DNA from: Yersinia nurmii
GTDB taxonomy: Bacteria > Pseudomonadota > Gammaproteobacteria > Enterobacterales > Enterobacteriaceae
Length of the DNA: 64,000 bases
Reading direction: 5' to 3'
NCBI RefSeq assembly: GCF_001112925.1
Contig: NZ_CPYD01000001.1
Coordinates: 124,001-188,000, forward strand
This document shows positions 1 to 10,406 of this stretch, one piece after another (within the stretch, counting starts at the first letter, position 1; the number at the start of each line of letters is the position of its first letter). The translations under genes were made by a program, and so were the position numbers. A model generated the notes under the pieces. The model made no database searches. It saw only the letters and a list, made by a program, of their open reading frames with translations, and had not been told where the DNA came from.

Positions 1-736
<736 letters not shown>

Positions 737-744
737 GTCTTTGC

Positions 745-777
745 AGCAGGCGGCTCCCCGTCGCCTGCTTATTTTTC
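745..777 (+). terminator. Rho-independent terminator of purB
   Basis: An 8-bp stem AGCAGGCG (745-752) pairs with CGCCTGCT (762-769) around a 9-base loop and is followed by TATTTTT. It lies nine bases after the purB stop. Confidence 0.85.
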
Positions 778-794
778 AGTATCCTACTCTCTGC

Positions 795-811
795 CGTTTA
801 ACTTTCATTTA
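795..811 (+). promoter_or_regulatory. Possible PhoP box upstream of the outer-membrane protein gene
   Basis: CGTTTA-ACTTT-CATTTA resembles the PhoP direct repeat (T/G)GTTTA-N5-(T/G)GTTTA, matching 9 of 12 positions. It lies about 90 bases before the ATG at 903. The neighbour is phoPQ itself, which makes the idea reasonable, but no well-placed -10 is obvious and such matches arise by chance. Confidence 0.25.
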
Positions 812-902
812 CTTACACTGCCCCCTCGTTGAATAAAGGTTTAGTTCTCCCCGTTGATAATTGCCTTCTGACATTCAGGGAATCACAATCATAGGAGCAG
901 TT

Positions 903-1526
903 ATGTTCAGAAAATCTTTATTAGCAGCGGCACTTATCACTACCAGCACTTTGGCTATCGCGGATGATTACACCTTTATCGGCGGCGGGTTCCAGTTCGG
1001 TTCCATCGATAATAAGCAAAATTTCGATAAGCAATTTAACCAATCCGGCACCAGCCACATTGGTAGCGACAAAATGCGCGGTTTCTACTTAAACGGCGGT
1101 TATGGCTTTGAAAACAATCTGTTCATGACCGCTCGTCTGAGCGCTATCGCAGATAACGATCGTGGTATGGGTGATGGTTTGCTCGGCGTGGGTTATCATT
1201 TCGCTCTGACGCCAGATGCGGATATGTACCTGCTGGCCGGTGCAAGCCGCCATGCAATGCTGTACGATGTCAAGAAAGATGGTAATAAAACAGAAGCTTA
1301 CAACAGTGCGACCGGTGAAGTGGGTATCAAGACTAAATTGACCCAGGACATTGGCTTAGACGTTGCCTATCGCCTGGCGGAATATGATAGCAAGATGTAT
1401 CACGAAGCACGTATTGAGGCGAGCTATGCCCTAACGCAAAGTCTGGCTGCTGAAGTCGGTTATACCTACCATAACTGGAAGGTAGACGATCAGATTGGTC
1501 AGGTTGGTTTGCGTTATACTTTCTAA
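903..1526 (+). CDS. Small outer-membrane beta-barrel protein
   Basis: The protein has 207 residues. A signal peptide is visible: Met-Phe-Arg-Lys, a hydrophobic run and a predicted cut after AIA at residue 20. The mature part is made of alternating amphipathic strands (GFYLNGGYGF, HFALTPDADMYLLAG, RIEASYALTQSLAAEVGYTY) and ends in RYTF, the terminal aromatic typical of BAM substrates, so it is most likely an 8-strand OmpX/Ail/OmpA-like barrel. The ATG at 903 was chosen over an upstream TTG at 861 because it has the Shine-Dalgarno AGGAG and begins exactly at the signal peptide. It sits between purB and phoP, where E. coli has no such gene. Its substrate or ligand cannot be told from sequence. 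Confidence 0.8.
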   Translation: MFRKSLLAAALITTSTLAIADDYTFIGGGFQFGSIDNKQNFDKQFNQSGTSHIGSDKMRGFYLNGGYGFENNLFMTARLSAIADNDRGMGDGLLGVGYHFALTPDADMYLLAGASRHAMLYDVKKDGNKTEAYNSATGEVGIKTKLTQDIGLDVAYRLAEYDSKMYHEARIEASYALTQSLAAEVGYTYHNWKVDDQIGQVGLRYTF

Positions 1527-1550
1527 GCCATCAATCTCACCCTTATTTTT

Positions 1551-1570
1551 CCGGGTAAGTTTTTACCCGG
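1551..1570 (+). other. Perfect hairpin between the barrel gene and phoP
   Basis: CCGGGTAA (1551-1558) and TTACCCGG (1563-1570) form an 8-bp stem with a 4-base loop. The T run lies before the stem (TTATTTTT) and a shorter one about 8 bases after it, so it is not a classical terminator. It could be a weak terminator of the barrel gene, an mRNA 3' end, or a leader structure for phoP, whose ATG is 25 bases further on. Confidence 0.6.
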
Positions 1571-1594
1571 CCCAAGCTTTTTGAGGAATTTGGT

Positions 1595-2266
1595 ATGCGC
1601 GTTTTAGTCGTAGAAGATAATGCTCTACTGCGTCACCACCTCTCGGTACAGATGCGCGAGATGGGACACCAGGTCGATGCCGCCGAAGATGCGAAAGAAG
1701 CCGACTATTTTTTGCAGGAACATGCTCCGGATATCGCCATTATCGATCTCGGCCTGCCAGGTGAAGACGGGCTAAGCCTGATTCGCCGCTGGCGTAGTCA
1801 TCAAACCAAGTTGCCGATTTTGGTATTGACCGCTCGTGAAAGCTGGCAGGATAAAGTGGCGGTACTGGAAGCCGGTGCCGACGATTACGTCACCAAGCCC
1901 TTCCATCTGGAAGAAGTCATTGCCCGTATGCAGGCATTAATGCGCCGCAACAGTGGTCTGGCTTCGCAGATTATCGAATTCCCACCGTTCCTGATCGATC
2001 TTTCTCGCCGCGAACTGTGCGTGAATCAGCAACAAATCAAACTGACCGCTTTTGAATACACCATTATCGAAACTTTGATTCGAAACGCAGGTAAAGTTGT
2101 CAGTAAAGACACGCTGATGCTACAGCTCTACCCCGACGCTGAATTACGCGAAAGCCACACCATCGATGTATTAATGGGCCGTTTGCGCAAAAAATTGCAG
2201 GTTGAACACGAAAAAGAAGTTATCACCACTATCCGTGGCCAAGGCTACCGGTTTGATGCCAACTAA
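1595..2266 (+). CDS. phoP: Response regulator PhoP
   Basis: PhoP is the OmpR-family regulator that responds to low Mg2+, acid and antimicrobial peptides through PhoQ, and controls lipid A modification and Mg2+ transport genes. The 223-residue length equals that of E. coli PhoP. The receiver spans about residues 1-115, with the acidic pair E7/D8, the phospho-acceptor D51 (IIDLGLP) and K101-type lysine in DDYVTKPFH. The winged-helix domain follows from about 125, including the near-invariant [17 protein letters not shown]. The start is an ATG with GAGG eight bases upstream. Five bases separate it from phoQ, so the pair is co-transcribed. Confidence 0.98.
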   Translation: MRVLVVEDNALLRHHLSVQMREMGHQVDAAEDAKEADYFLQEHAPDIAIIDLGLPGEDGLSLIRRWRSHQTKLPILVLTARESWQDKVAVLEAGADDYVTKPFHLEEVIARMQALMRRNSGLASQIIEFPPFLIDLSRRELCVNQQQIKLTAFEYTIIETLIRNAGKVVSKDTLMLQLYPDAELRESHTIDVLMGRLRKKLQVEHEKEVITTIRGQGYRFDAN

Positions 2267-2271
2267 TCGCC

Positions 2272-3729
2272 ATGTTTAAATCGAACAGTAAACCGTTCTC
2301 TCTGCGCGCCCGCTTCCTGATGGCTACGGCGGGCGTGATTCTGGCGCTTTCGCTTTCCTACGGAATGGTGGCGGTGGTGGGCTATATTGTTAGCTTCGAT
2401 AAAAACACCTTCCGCGCTCACCGGGGGGAAAGCAATCTGTTCTTTAGTCTGGCTCAATGGCATGACAACAAACTCAGCATTACCATTCCTCCTGAGCTGG
2501 AGCTGAATGTTCCTACGCTAGTACTGATTTATGACCATAACGGCAACATTCTGTGGCGACAGCGCCATGTGCCTGAACTGGAATCTCATATTCAGAAAAG
2601 CTGGCTTAGCAAGCCCGGATTCTATGAGTTGGATACCGGTACCGAAATCAGTAGCGCGGTGTTAGGCGACAACCCCAAAGCGCAGGATCAGCTGAAGAAA
2701 TACGACGATACCGACGCCAGCGCACTAACGCACTCGGTTTCTGTCAACACTTATCAGGCGACCGATCGCCTTCCCGCCTTAACCATTGTGGTAGTAGATA
2801 CCATTCCGCAAGAGCTACAGCGTTCGGATATGGTATGGAACTGGTTTAGTTATGTGCTACTAGCCAACCTGCTGTTAGTTGTCCCCCTATTGTGGCTGGC
2901 GGCGTACTGGAGCCTGCGCCCTATCAAAGCTTTGGTCAGTCAAATCAGCCAACTGGAAAAAGGCGAGCGGGAACAGTTGGATGAGAATCCGCCGCGCGAG
3001 TTGCTCAGCCTGGTGCGAAATTTGAATATTTTGCTGACCAACGAGCGCCAGCGTTATACCAAATACCGCACAACGCTTTCCGATCTGACCCACAGTCTAA
3101 AAACCCCGCTGGCGGTGCTGCAAACTACGCTGCGCTCATTGCGCTCCGGCAAACAGACCACTATCGAAGAAGTGGAGCCAATCATGCTGGAACAAATTAG
3201 CCGAATCTCCCAGCAGATTGGCTATTATCTCCATCGCGCCAGCATGCGCTCTGAACACAATGTATTAACTCGGGAAATCCATTCAGTTCCGGCGCTATTA
3301 GATAGTTTATGCAGTGCATTAAATAAGGTTTATCAGCGTAAAGGCGTCGTACTCACCCTAGATATCTCCCCCGAGGTCACTTTTATGGGAGAGAAAAACG
3401 ACTTTATGGAAGTGATGGGTAACGTGCTGGAAAATGCCTGCAAATACTGTCTCGAGTTCGTGGAAATTACCGCCCTGCACTCGGAAAAACAGTTAACCAT
3501 CGTTGTGGACGATGATGGGCCTGGCATTCCGGAAAGCAAGCGCGAAGTGATTTTCCAACGCGGTCAGCGGGTAGATACCTTACGTCCTGGGCAAGGGCTA
3601 GGATTATCCGTCGCGGCAGAAATTATTGAACAGTATCAGGGGCGAATTTCCGTCACCGACAGTCCCTTAGGCGGAGCTAAAATGCTGGTAACCTTTGGGC
3701 GGCAGCAAGATCATCATCACGACGAATAA
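2272..3729 (+). CDS. phoQ: Sensor histidine kinase PhoQ
   Basis: PhoQ is the inner-membrane sensor kinase/phosphatase for PhoP. It has 485 residues: a transmembrane helix at about 16-38, a periplasmic PDC-type sensor domain to about 190, a second helix at about 190-212, HAMP, the H box [11 protein letters not shown] with the phospho-His at 274, and the N and G boxes ([27 protein letters not shown]). The acidic surface patch that binds Mg2+ in E. coli is thinner here: YDDTDAS at 144-150, with a Thr interrupting the Asp run and no trailing Glu. There is no strong Shine-Dalgarno; translation is probably coupled to phoP. Confidence 0.97.
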   Translation: MFKSNSKPFSLRARFLMATAGVILALSLSYGMVAVVGYIVSFDKNTFRAHRGESNLFFSLAQWHDNKLSITIPPELELNVPTLVLIYDHNGNILWRQRHVPELESHIQKSWLSKPGFYELDTGTEISSAVLGDNPKAQDQLKKYDDTDASALTHSVSVNTYQATDRLPALTIVVVDTIPQELQRSDMVWNWFSYVLLANLLLVVPLLWLAAYWSLRPIKALVSQISQLEKGEREQLDENPPRELLSLVRNLNILLTNERQRYTKYRTTLSDLTHSLKTPLAVLQTTLRSLRSGKQTTIEEVEPIMLEQISRISQQIGYYLHRASMRSEHNVLTREIHSVPALLDSLCSALNKVYQRKGVVLTLDISPEVTFMGEKNDFMEVMGNVLENACKYCLEFVEITALHSEKQLTIVVDDDGPGIPESKREVIFQRGQRVDTLRPGQGLGLSVAAEIIEQYQGRISVTDSPLGGAKMLVTFGRQQDHHHDE

Positions 3730-3844
3730 TTCATAACCGAACTCAGTTACCAGATAAATTTCGCAAACTCTCTGTGCGGACGTAGAAAACCGCCCGCATT
3801 TTCTGCATACAGTGCCATTCCTACAAAATTTGCCGCCCTGCCCC

Positions 3845-3873
3845 TGATACTGTCACGCGCCATCCGTTATAAT
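3845..3873 (+). promoter_or_regulatory. Candidate roxA promoter
   Basis: A consensus -10 TATAAT occurs at 3868-3873, 34 bases before the roxA ATG. The corresponding -35 (TGATAC at 3845-3850, 17-base spacer) is weak. Confidence 0.45.
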
Positions 3874-3907
3874 CATTCGCAAGTTCACTCAATCCCTGGG
3901 ATAAAAA

Positions 3908-5029
3908 ATGGATTACCAACTCGATCTGGATTGGCAAGACTTCCTGAAACGCTATTGGCAAAAGCGCCCCGTGCTCCTGAAACGCGGCTTTAAAAACTTT
4001 ATCGACCCCCTATCTCCCGATGAATTAGCCGGTCTGGCTATGGAAACGGAGGTGGATAGCCGTTTGGTCAGCCATCAGGAAGGTCGCTGGCAGGTCAGCC
4101 ACGGACCGTTCGAGAGCTACGATCATTTGGGGGAAACCAATTGGTCCCTGCTGGTCCAGGCCGTTGATCATTGGCATGAGCCATCCGCAGCGCTGATGCG
4201 TCCGTTCCGCGCGCTATCCGACTGGCGAATGGATGATCTGATGATCTCCTATTCCGTGCCGGGCGGCGGCGTTGGCCCTCACTTTGACCAATATGACGTG
4301 TTTATTATTCAGGGGACGGGCCGCCGCCGTTGGCGCGTAGGTGAAAAAGTGCCGATGAAACAGCACTGCCCACATCCTGATTTACTGCAAGTCGGTCCAT
4401 TCGACGCCATTATCGATGAAGAAATGGAGCCGGGCGATATTCTGTATATTCCACCGGGATTCCCGCACGAAGGCTACGCGCTGGAAAACGCGCTGAACTA
4501 TTCCGTCGGGTTCCGTGCGCCAAACGGCCGGGAACTGGTCAGCGGTTTTGCCGATTACGTGCTAGCTAGAGAGTTAGGCAGCAAGCGTTATAGCGATCCA
4601 GATCTGAAGCTACGCAATCGTCCGGCGGACGTATTGCCAGAGGAAATGGATACGCTACGACAAATGATGCTGGAATTGTTCCAACAGCCTGAGCACTTCC
4701 AACACTGGTTTGGCGAATTTGTGTCCCAGTCTCGCCATGAGCTGGATATTTCGCCGCCGGAACCGCCTTATCAGGCCGGTGAGATCTATGAGTTGCTGAG
4801 CCAAGGTGAAGAGTTGCATCGCCTGAGTGGACTACGGGTTATTCGCGTAGGTGATAATTGTTTTGTTAACGGCGAATTGATCGATACTCCGCACCTGCCA
4901 GCAGCCGATGCTTTGTGCCAACACTTTAGCATCAGCGCCGAAATGCTCGGTGATGCATTAGACGAGCCGTCCTTCTTGGCAACGCTGACCGAGCTGGTTA
5001 ACAGCGGCTACTGGTATTTCCGCGATTAG
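3908..5029 (+). CDS. roxA: Ribosomal protein uL16 3-hydroxylase (JmjC oxygenase)
   Basis: RoxA (YcfD) is a 2-oxoglutarate/Fe(II) oxygenase that hydroxylates an arginine of ribosomal protein uL16. The 373-residue product matches the E. coli length. The iron ligands are visible: H125 and D127 in GPHFDQYD, and the distal His in PPGFPHEG near residue 187, within a cupin/JmjC core at about 90-205. The remainder is the dimerisation and winged-helix C-terminal part. The ATG at 3908 follows a consensus -10 sequence. It follows phoPQ, as in E. coli, and converges on pepT across a shared terminator. Confidence 0.96.
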   Translation: MDYQLDLDWQDFLKRYWQKRPVLLKRGFKNFIDPLSPDELAGLAMETEVDSRLVSHQEGRWQVSHGPFESYDHLGETNWSLLVQAVDHWHEPSAALMRPFRALSDWRMDDLMISYSVPGGGVGPHFDQYDVFIIQGTGRRRWRVGEKVPMKQHCPHPDLLQVGPFDAIIDEEMEPGDILYIPPGFPHEGYALENALNYSVGFRAPNGRELVSGFADYVLARELGSKRYSDPDLKLRNRPADVLPEEMDTLRQMMLELFQQPEHFQHWFGEFVSQSRHELDISPPEPPYQAGEIYELLSQGEELHRLSGLRVIRVGDNCFVNGELIDTPHLPAADALCQHFSISAEMLGDALDEPSFLATLTELVNSGYWYFRD

Positions 5030-5056
5030 CGGGTGAGATATCCGGCTGTTTAAAGC

Positions 5057-5100
5057 TAAAAAAATGCCCCTTAGGTTTTGACCTGAGGGGCGTTTTTATT
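5057..5100. terminator. Bidirectional terminator between roxA and pepT
   Basis: An 11-bp stem (5066-5076 with 5081-5091, one G-U pair) around TTTG is flanked by an A run on the left and GTTTTTATT on the right, so it can end both convergent transcripts. Confidence 0.9.
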
Positions 5101-5140
5101 GGGTGAAGCTTTACGGAACACACGTTTATTTATCGCGAGA

Positions 5141-6412
5141 TTACTTCATCAACACTGCGTTTTTCTCGCTCTGTGATGCAGCGTTTTTAGCCCGTAGCGC
5201 GGTTAATTCGGCGATACGCATAATCACTGACACCGCCTGCTCCATCCCTTCCAGCGTAATGAACTCATGTTTTCCATGGAAGTTATAACCGCCGGTAAAA
5301 ATATTCGGGCAAGGCAAACCGCGGAACGACAGCTGAGCGCCATCGGTACCACCACGAATCGGTTTCATAATAGGCTCGATATCGCAATCGCACATCGCCT
5401 GTTGTGCCAGTTCAATAATATGCGGATGCTGAACTATGTGTTCACGCATATTGTAATAACTGTCATCGATAATGATTTCGATGTAACAATCGCGATGTAA
5501 TCCTTTACCGACCTGTTTGGCAATATCCACCATATTTTTCTTACGCGCTTCGAAGCCGTCGCGGCTGAAATCACGCAGGATATAATGCATTTCAGCCCGT
5601 TCTACCGTACCTTTAATACTCTGAAGATGGTAAAACCCCTGATAACCTTCGGTATTTTCTGGGGTTTCATCTGCCGGCAGCGACTGATGATAACGAGTGG
5701 CCAAGGACAGCGCATTGACCATAACCCCTTTGGCACTGCCGGGATGGACATTATTGCCAACAATTTTGATGGTCACCGAGGCCGCGTTGAAGTTTTCATA
5801 TTCCAGTTCACCCACACCACCGCCGTCCACGGTATAGGCCCATTCAGCATTAAAGGCTTTTACATCGAAAAATTGTGCGCCTTTCCCCACTTCTTCATCC
5901 GGCGTAAACGCCACTCGAATCGTGCCGTGGGGAATATTGTTCTCTTTGAGACGCACAATAGCGGTGATGATCTCGGCAATACCCGCCTTATCATCGGCAC
6001 CCAATAAGGTTTTACCATCGGTGGTAATCAGAGTGTGTCCAAGCAATTGGTGCAACACTGGGAACATTACCGGCGACAGAATTTCATCGCCCATACCCAG
6101 CGCGATATCGCCGCCGCGATAGTTCTCCACTATTTGCGGATTGACATTTTTGCCACTGAAATCAGGTGCGGTATCCAAATGGGCAATAAAACCGATGGTG
6201 GGTACTTCCCAGTCAACGTTCGCCGGTAACGTTGCCATCACGCAGCCGTGCTCGCTCAAGGTAACCGGCTCAAAGCCCAATGCCAGCAGTTCTTGTTGCA
6301 ACGCTGCCGCCAGCTTACGTTGCCCATCGGTGCTCGGCACGGATTTTACCTTAGCTTTTGATTGTGTATCGAAAGAGACATAGTTAAAAAAGCGATCGAG
6401 TAATTTGTCCAT
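5141..6412 (-). CDS. pepT: Peptidase T (tripeptide aminopeptidase)
   Basis: PepT is a cytosolic M20-family di-zinc aminopeptidase that removes N-terminal residues from tripeptides. Metal-site motifs are present: [30 protein letters not shown] and [11 protein letters not shown]. The start was set at the ATG at 6412 ([11 protein letters not shown]), which aligns with the E. coli N-terminus and has a GAGGGTGGGA Shine-Dalgarno; the frame is open 10 codons further but without similarity. The product has 423 residues against about 408 in E. coli, the excess being a C-terminal tail ([14 protein letters not shown]) after the usual end. A near-consensus FNR box lies 40 bases upstream, in keeping with the known anaerobic induction of pepT in Salmonella. 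Confidence 0.95.
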   Translation of the reverse strand: MDKLLDRFFNYVSFDTQSKAKVKSVPSTDGQRKLAAALQQELLALGFEPVTLSEHGCVMATLPANVDWEVPTIGFIAHLDTAPDFSGKNVNPQIVENYRGGDIALGMGDEILSPVMFPVLHQLLGHTLITTDGKTLLGADDKAGIAEIITAIVRLKENNIPHGTIRVAFTPDEEVGKGAQFFDVKAFNAEWAYTVDGGGVGELEYENFNAASVTIKIVGNNVHPGSAKGVMVNALSLATRYHQSLPADETPENTEGYQGFYHLQSIKGTVERAEMHYILRDFSRDGFEARKKNMVDIAKQVGKGLHRDCYIEIIIDDSYYNMREHIVQHPHIIELAQQAMCDCDIEPIMKPIRGGTDGAQLSFRGLPCPNIFTGGYNFHGKHEFITLEGMEQAVSVIMRIAELTALRAKNAASQSEKNAVLMK

Positions 6413-6451
6413 GGTTCCCACCCTCAAAATGATGGATATCATTATGGGGAA

Positions 6452-6465
6452 GTGATCACGATCAA
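6452..6465 (-). promoter_or_regulatory. FNR box upstream of pepT
   Basis: On the minus strand the sequence is TTGAT-CGTG-ATCAC, 9 of 10 matches to TTGAT-N4-ATCAA. pepT is the only gene reading out of this gap. The nearest -10-like element (CATAAT, 6441-6446) would put the box near -24, not the usual -41.5, so the exact promoter is unresolved. Confidence 0.65.
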
Positions 6466-6584
6466 ATATTGCGTCAGGTCAGTTTTAAACAAACTTAAGC
6501 CAGAATAATAACGCTATGACAGAAATGACACAGGGACATCGCTAGGACGCCCCTGCATAAAAAATGTGGTAATCCCTGAGGAAG

Positions 6585-7421
6585 TTATTCGCCTTCGCGG
6601 TTTTCTCCACGAGTAGTAAGAAACTCGCGGATATACTCCGGCACCACTTTGCTGGCTAAGCCGTAATGTTTTTCCTCGAACTGGCTTTCTACCTGACTCG
6701 GTTCCAGATTCAGTTCTACGGTATGTGCGCCATTCAACGCCGATTCATGTACAAAACCTGCCGCCGGATAAACATGGCCGGAGGTACCAATGGAAATAAA
6801 GAAATCAGCCTCAGCCAACGCCTGATAAATATCATCCATCCCCATCGGCATTTCGCCAAACCAGACAATATGCGGGCGCAGCGGCGAAGGGAACTGGCAA
6901 CAATGACAACGCTCATCGGCACTAAGATCGCCCGGCCAATCCAGAACCTGACCAGATTGAGTGCAGCGTACTTTGAGTAATTCACCGTGCATATGAATCA
7001 CTCGTTTACTGCCGGCCCGTTCATGAAGATTATCGATATTTTGCGTAACCAGCAGGAAATTATCGCCTAATACCGCCTCCAGATCTGCTAGCGCGAAATG
7101 TGCAGCATTGGGTACCACTTCCGGCTGCTGTAGCTGACGCCGACGCGCATTGTAAAAAGCCTGCACCAGCTCAGGATCGCGCTGATAGCCTTCCGGCGTC
7201 GCCACGTCTTCAACTTTATGTTCTTCCCACAGACCGTCCGCCGCGCGAAAAGTACGAATTCCTGACTCAGCAGAAATACCCGCGCCGGTGAGTACGACCA
7301 CGAAAGGTTTCTTCATTTCTGAACTGGCGGGACTATCACGGTGGAAAATACGAGAGCGAAAACGTTGATGACGCAGATGCTTATTCTTGCGAAACCGACA
7401 CAGCCGATGGCGAATGCGCAT
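6585..7421 (-). CDS. cobB: NAD-dependent protein deacylase (sirtuin) CobB
   Basis: CobB removes acetyl and succinyl groups from lysines using NAD, for example on acetyl-CoA synthetase. The 278-residue product matches the long E. coli form, with a basic N-terminal extension ([21 protein letters not shown]) before the catalytic core. Sirtuin motifs are clear: [26 protein letters not shown], the catalytic His in HMHGE, and a zinc site (C in [15 protein letters not shown]). The start is the ATG at 7419-7421. A shorter form could begin at the Met before [12 protein letters not shown]. It lies 24 bases after nagK on the same strand and is probably co-transcribed with it. Confidence 0.96.
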   Translation of the reverse strand: MRIRHRLCRFRKNKHLRHQRFRSRIFHRDSPASSEMKKPFVVVLTGAGISAESGIRTFRAADGLWEEHKVEDVATPEGYQRDPELVQAFYNARRRQLQQPEVVPNAAHFALADLEAVLGDNFLLVTQNIDNLHERAGSKRVIHMHGELLKVRCTQSGQVLDWPGDLSADERCHCCQFPSPLRPHIVWFGEMPMGMDDIYQALAEADFFISIGTSGHVYPAAGFVHESALNGAHTVELNLEPSQVESQFEEKHYGLASKVVPEYIREFLTTRGENREGE

Positions 7422-7445
7422 AACCTATTGCCTCTTTTGCTTTAT

Positions 7446-8366
7446 TTATAATGGTTTTCTATCAGACAAATGCAAAAACGCCGCGCCACGCACCCCGCCA
7501 GCATCGCCATAGCGAGCTTTCTCAATGCGCGGTAAACGCGCAACGGGGAGCAAATGCGCAGCTAAACGCTGCGGTAATGCCTGATAAAGGTGTTCAAAGT
7601 TCGACAATCCGCCGCCTATCACCACCAAATGTGGGTCGATAATGGTCAGCAGATTCCCCAGACAAATCGCCAGAACGGCGATAAAGCGTTCGACATGCTC
7701 TGTGGCCTGCGCATTACCGGCGTAATAATTTTCGATAATGCGCGTAGCGGGTAGCCTTTCGCCGTAGAAATGGGCGTACATCCATTCAAAACCACGGCCG
7801 GAAATATAGTTTTCAATACAGCCGTACTGGCCGCAACCGCAGTGAACCCGGGGAATATCTGCGCCCAAAACGTCGAGCGCATCAATTGGCAGGCGAAAGT
7901 GACCGAATTCACCGCTGATATGGTTGCGTCCGGTAATCGCCTGACCGTTGAGAATAATACCACCGCCAACGCCGGTGCCCAGGATAATCCCCAGCACGCT
8001 GGGATAAGACTGGAATTCTGGATCCCAGGCTTCGGATAAAGCGAAACAGTTAGCATCGTTGTCGATACGAACCTCCCGCCCAATCAGCCGGGAAAGATCG
8101 GCTTGCAACGGCATACCCATCGCCGCCGGTACGTTCGCGGTAAACAGCGTGCCGTCGTCATTGGGTAAACCGGGAATACCAATCCCTACGCTGCCCTGCG
8201 TGCCGCAAAACTCATCGGCTTCGTGGGTGAGTTCCGTCAGTACCTGCAACAATTGCTGATAATCTTGTTTTGGCGTTGGAACACGTTTTTGCCAAATACG
8301 TTGTAGATCGGCATCAAACACGCCCATTTCAATTTTGGTACCACCCATATCAAAACCGTAATACAT
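7446..8366 (-). CDS. nagK: N-acetyl-D-glucosamine kinase
   Basis: NagK phosphorylates GlcNAc released during peptidoglycan recycling, an ROK-family cytosolic enzyme. The product has 306 residues. The ATP-binding motif [15 protein letters not shown] is N-terminal, followed by the sugar-binding [12 protein letters not shown], the ROK glycine loop ILGTGVGGG and the zinc-binding cluster [11 protein letters not shown]. The start is set at 8366 (MYYGFD), matching E. coli; a frame extension to 8405 lacks similarity. Sharing a unit with cobB matches the E. coli arrangement, and nagZ, also in this window, feeds the same recycling pathway. Confidence 0.95.
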   Translation of the reverse strand: MYYGFDMGGTKIEMGVFDADLQRIWQKRVPTPKQDYQQLLQVLTELTHEADEFCGTQGSVGIGIPGLPNDDGTLFTANVPAAMGMPLQADLSRLIGREVRIDNDANCFALSEAWDPEFQSYPSVLGIILGTGVGGGIILNGQAITGRNHISGEFGHFRLPIDALDVLGADIPRVHCGCGQYGCIENYISGRGFEWMYAHFYGERLPATRIIENYYAGNAQATEHVERFIAVLAICLGNLLTIIDPHLVVIGGGLSNFEHLYQALPQRLAAHLLPVARLPRIEKARYGDAGGVRGAAFLHLSDRKPL

Positions 8367-8454
8367 AGCTTTACCTTTATTCAGTAAACGGTTTATCAGT
8401 ACCATTCAGTTCCGGCTAAAACAACCGGATTCCTTGTCTATTGTGATCGCGCTG

Positions 8455-9702
8455 TTACTGCCCGCTTAATACCCGCGCAGGGTCAATACGGCTGGCGCGA
8501 CGGGCCGGATACCAACTGGCCACTAGACTTAGCACAATGGCCGTGGCTAATACGCAGGCCACGTCGAACCAATGCAGTTCTGAAGGTAGATAATCAATAA
8601 AATAAATATCGCTGGACAGGAAATGGTGACCAATCAACGTTTCCAATCCACTGATAATATTGGTTAACTGCAATGAAGCGACGACACCGACCACCACGCC
8701 GCTGATACTTCCCACCAGCCCGGCCAGCAGGCCGTACCAAATGAAAATTGCCCGAATCAGTCCGTCTTTGGCACCCAAAGTTCGCAGCACGGCAATGTCA
8801 CTGCTTTTATCTTTGACCGCCATCACCAGCGTAGACACAATGTTAAAACTGGCCACGCCCATCACCAGCACCATAGCTAAATACATAATGGTGCGAATCA
8901 TTTGAATATCGCGATACATATAGCCGTAAGTGCCAATCCAACTGCTGTAATTCACATAAGCATTGGAGGCTTCTGCCGCGCTGCGCGTTAGATTATTGGC
9001 ATTGAAAACGTCGTTAAACTTCAGTGCAATACCGGTCACGCTATCGCCCATATCCAGATACTGCTGGGCATCGCTGAGGGGAACCATCGCCAGACTGTGA
9101 TCCAATTGACCGCTGAGCTGGAACACACCGGCAACCTGCAGACGAATGCGCTTCGGCTGCAATAGCTTCATTTCCGGATCGCTGTTTGGGATCATCACCG
9201 TCAGCCAAGAACCTTGCTTAACCCCTAATGCGTCCGCTAGCCCTTTGCCTAAAATCACCTGCTGCTGACCAGCCTTAAACTCTTGCCAAGCGTTATTCTG
9301 TACAAACTGCGGTAACGCACTGAGTTTTTCTTCCTGCTCCGGATTGACGCCTTTGACCTGCACCGCCCGTAATTGGTTGCCATTCTCCATCAGGCCAGTG
9401 AAATCAATATAGGGTGCCGCCGCCGCGACGCCGGGCACTTTTTCGATCCGCTGTAGGCTCGCATTCCAAGCGTTAAATGGTTGGTCGAGGAAAACGATCT
9501 GACCGTGTGGAACCACGGCAAGAACGCGGTTTTTCAACTCACGTTCGAAGCCGTTCATCGCACTCAGGCCGATAATCAACACCGCGACGCCCAAGGCAAT
9601 ACCCAGAGTGGAAATGATCGAAATCATCGATACCATACCGCCGCGACGGCGACCACGACTAAACCGCAAACCGATTAGCAGTGAAAGAGGTGAACTGCGC
9701 AT
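8455..9702 (-). CDS. lolE: Lipoprotein-releasing ABC transporter permease LolE
   Basis: LolE is one of the two membrane subunits of LolCDE, which extracts outer-membrane lipoproteins from the inner membrane and hands them to LolA. It has 415 residues with an N-terminal transmembrane helix (about 22-48), a large periplasmic domain, three C-terminal helices and the FtsX/MacB-type end [17 protein letters not shown]. The opening [19 protein letters not shown] is close to E. coli LolE. Its ATG shares one base with the lolD stop (TAATG-type overlap), so translation is coupled. Confidence 0.96.
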   Translation of the reverse strand: MRSSPLSLLIGLRFSRGRRRGGMVSMISIISTLGIALGVAVLIIGLSAMNGFERELKNRVLAVVPHGQIVFLDQPFNAWNASLQRIEKVPGVAAAAPYIDFTGLMENGNQLRAVQVKGVNPEQEEKLSALPQFVQNNAWQEFKAGQQQVILGKGLADALGVKQGSWLTVMIPNSDPEMKLLQPKRIRLQVAGVFQLSGQLDHSLAMVPLSDAQQYLDMGDSVTGIALKFNDVFNANNLTRSAAEASNAYVNYSSWIGTYGYMYRDIQMIRTIMYLAMVLVMGVASFNIVSTLVMAVKDKSSDIAVLRTLGAKDGLIRAIFIWYGLLAGLVGSISGVVVGVVASLQLTNIISGLETLIGHHFLSSDIYFIDYLPSELHWFDVACVLATAIVLSLVASWYPARRASRIDPARVLSGQ

Positions 9703-10406
9703 TACTCCGCTCCCACCAACGTCAAATTTTGCTGTAGCTGACCGTCACGCATTTCCAGCTGGCGGCTCATCCGTTTTGCCAACTGCAAATCATGAGTCAC
9801 CACCAGAAACGCCGTCCCCTGACGTACGTTCAGCTCACCTAACAGATTGAAAATACTGTCGGCGTTGCGCTGATCGAGGTTGCCGGTTGGCTCATCCGCC
9901 AATACCAGCGATGGGTTATTCACCAGCGAACGGGCAATCGCTACGCGCTGACGTTCACCGCCAGAAAGCTCGGAAGGACGGTGCTGACTGCGTGGCTCCA
10001 GCCCCACCGCCGCCAGCATTGCACGCGCTTTATCCTGTGCTTCTGCCGGTTTGGTCCCGCCGATCAACAACGGCATCGCCACGTTTTCCAACGCGGTAAA
10101 ATCTGGAAGCAAATGGTGGAACTGGTAGATAAAACCGAGCTCGCGGTTACGTAATTCCGCTTTGGCGGCGGAAGAAAGCTGACTCAGTGAGCGCCCCTGA
10201 TAAATGACTTCGCCGGAGGTTGGCGAATCTAATCCGCCCAACAGATGCAGCAGCGTACTTTTGCCGGAGCCGGAGCTACCGACGATCGCCATCATTTCAC
10301 CCGGCTGAATGGTAAAGGTCACATTACGCAATACGTCGGTATGAAGTTGCCCTTCCTGATAGCGTTTGCACAGGTTTTCGCACTGCAATAAAGGTTGGTT
10401 ACTCAT
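9702..10406 (-). CDS. lolD: Lipoprotein-releasing ABC transporter ATPase LolD
   Basis: LolD is the cytosolic ATPase of LolCDE. It has 234 residues with Walker [11 protein letters not shown] loop [10 protein letters not shown], the ABC signature [14 protein letters not shown], Walker [13 protein letters not shown] and the switch His in VVTHDLQL. The ATG at 10406 ([16 protein letters not shown]) matches E. coli; the frame runs 30 codons further into lolC but that part is lolC antisense-free overlap with no similarity. It overlaps lolC by 8 bases and lolE by 1, a tight operon. Confidence 0.97.
   Translation of the reverse strand: MSNQPLLQCENLCKRYQEGQLHTDVLRNVTFTIQPGEMMAIVGSSGSGKSTLLHLLGGLDSPTSGEVIYQGRSLSQLSSAAKAELRNRELGFIYQFHHLLPDFTALENVAMPLLIGGTKPAEAQDKARAMLAAVGLEPRSQHRPSELSGGERQRVAIARSLVNNPSLVLADEPTGNLDQRNADSIFNLLGELNVRQGTAFLVVTHDLQLAKRMSRQLEMRDGQLQQNLTLVGAE

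Noticed and set aside
5585-6007. 140-codon plus-strand frame
   Set aside because: Antisense to pepT; no ribosome-binding site or family pattern.
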